The position numbers and the translations under genes were made by a program. Of a stretch of 41,498 nt of DNA, positions 41,349 through 41,498 are shown piece by piece; position 1 is the stretch's first letter; the number at the start of each line of letters is the position of its first letter. The DNA lies in contig SUYA01000018.1 in the NCBI GenBank assembly GCA_015060695.1, forward strand, positions 1 through 41,498. The letters are read 5' to 3'. This stretch comes from Mediterranea massiliensis. GTDB lineage: Bacteria; Bacteroidota; Bacteroidia; Bacteroidales; Bacteroidaceae. The notes under the pieces were generated by a model. It saw nothing but the letters and a program-made list of their open reading frames with translations. It was not told the DNA's origin and searched no databases.

Positions 41349-41498
41349 CATCCGCTTTCCCGAAAAAAAAAGGGGCATGAATTAAAAGAGATCGTTCTTT
41401 GATAGAATTTCATAAACAAGCAAGTAGTACAAGAGCAAGATACATTATTTTGTATTTTGGGTAAAATGAAAGACCGTCATGACCTGTTTTTAATATAA
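41349..41498 (+). promoter_or_regulatory. Probable 16S rRNA leader (pre-rRNA)
   Basis: No open frame. The sequence GATCGTTCTTTGATAGAATT and then ACAAGCAAGTAGTACAAGAG resembles the antitermination/boxA-like leader preceding 16S rRNA in Bacteroides as I recall it. The 16S gene itself is not in the window and should begin shortly past the right edge. Confidence 0.65.

Overview
The window reads as chromosomal DNA of a Bacteroides-type gut bacterium (phylum Bacteroidota). Several genes start next to the Bacteroidota -7 box TAnnTTTG, sometimes with a TTTG about 20 bp upstream. Few genes have a Shine-Dalgarno sequence. The gene content is also typical: GldE, a GH97 enzyme of the SusB type, DUF4468 and DUF3575 proteins, type B L31, and fimbrillin lipoproteins. 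Species cannot be fixed from sequence reading alone.

Layout. (1) 1-1750 is a decayed accessory strip: a 5' fragment of a RhuM-like gene, an orphan MNT-type nucleotidyltransferase, a hypothetical gene, and a small antitoxin-like gene followed by a zeta-toxin remnant with a destroyed Walker A motif. (2) 1800-20400 is mostly housekeeping: a small membrane protein, an HD-domain protein, a WYL regulator, RNase G, a 30-codon bS22-like gene, HU, MutY, SSB, GldE, a phosphopantetheinyl transferase, a GH97 alpha-glucosidase, a three-gene YtxH/holin-like cluster, a PurF-like protein lacking the N-terminal cysteine, peptidase T, GcvT, an M48-like protein with a broken zinc motif, L31 type B and class II aldolase. 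(3) 20400-24640 holds a small basic protein, a DUF4468 protein, a FadL-family outer membrane protein and a PfkB-family kinase. (4) 24690-40720 is a long minus-strand surface-structure locus. In transcription order it encodes a DUF3575 protein with a Lys/Glu-rich coiled-coil tail, a DUF5119-like lipoprotein, four fimbrillin-like lipoproteins, two identical DUF559 nuclease genes, a second DUF3575 protein, an OmpA-like/TPR protein and a large beta-barrel protein. (5) 40717-41498 carries the locus promoter, a 22-bp minisatellite, and two tandem promoters with a leader that look like the start of an rRNA operon whose 16S gene lies beyond the right edge.

The most unusual feature is a family of structured repeats in the intergenic gaps of the fimbrial locus. 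A complete copy is 112 bp, begins AACTCCCTCC and ends GGAGGAGTT. It has two hairpins in each half, and the stems keep pairing between copies through compensatory changes. Copies lie in tandem about 141 bp apart. Some carry extra hairpins inside the loops, and copies abut the stop codons of neighbouring genes. Two identical DUF559 endonuclease genes sit inside the array in a 634-bp tandem duplication, and the last codons of each nuclease are read from the repeat itself. I propose this as a candidate nuclease-associated mobile repeat system; the mobility is inference.

Working together: the fimbrial locus plausibly makes a surface pilus, with fimbrillin subunits exported as lipoproteins, an anchor-like lipoprotein, and outer-membrane or peptidoglycan-linked assembly proteins. 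A hairpin after the central fimbrillin gene and a 15-bp inverted repeat flanking that gene may tune or switch its expression.
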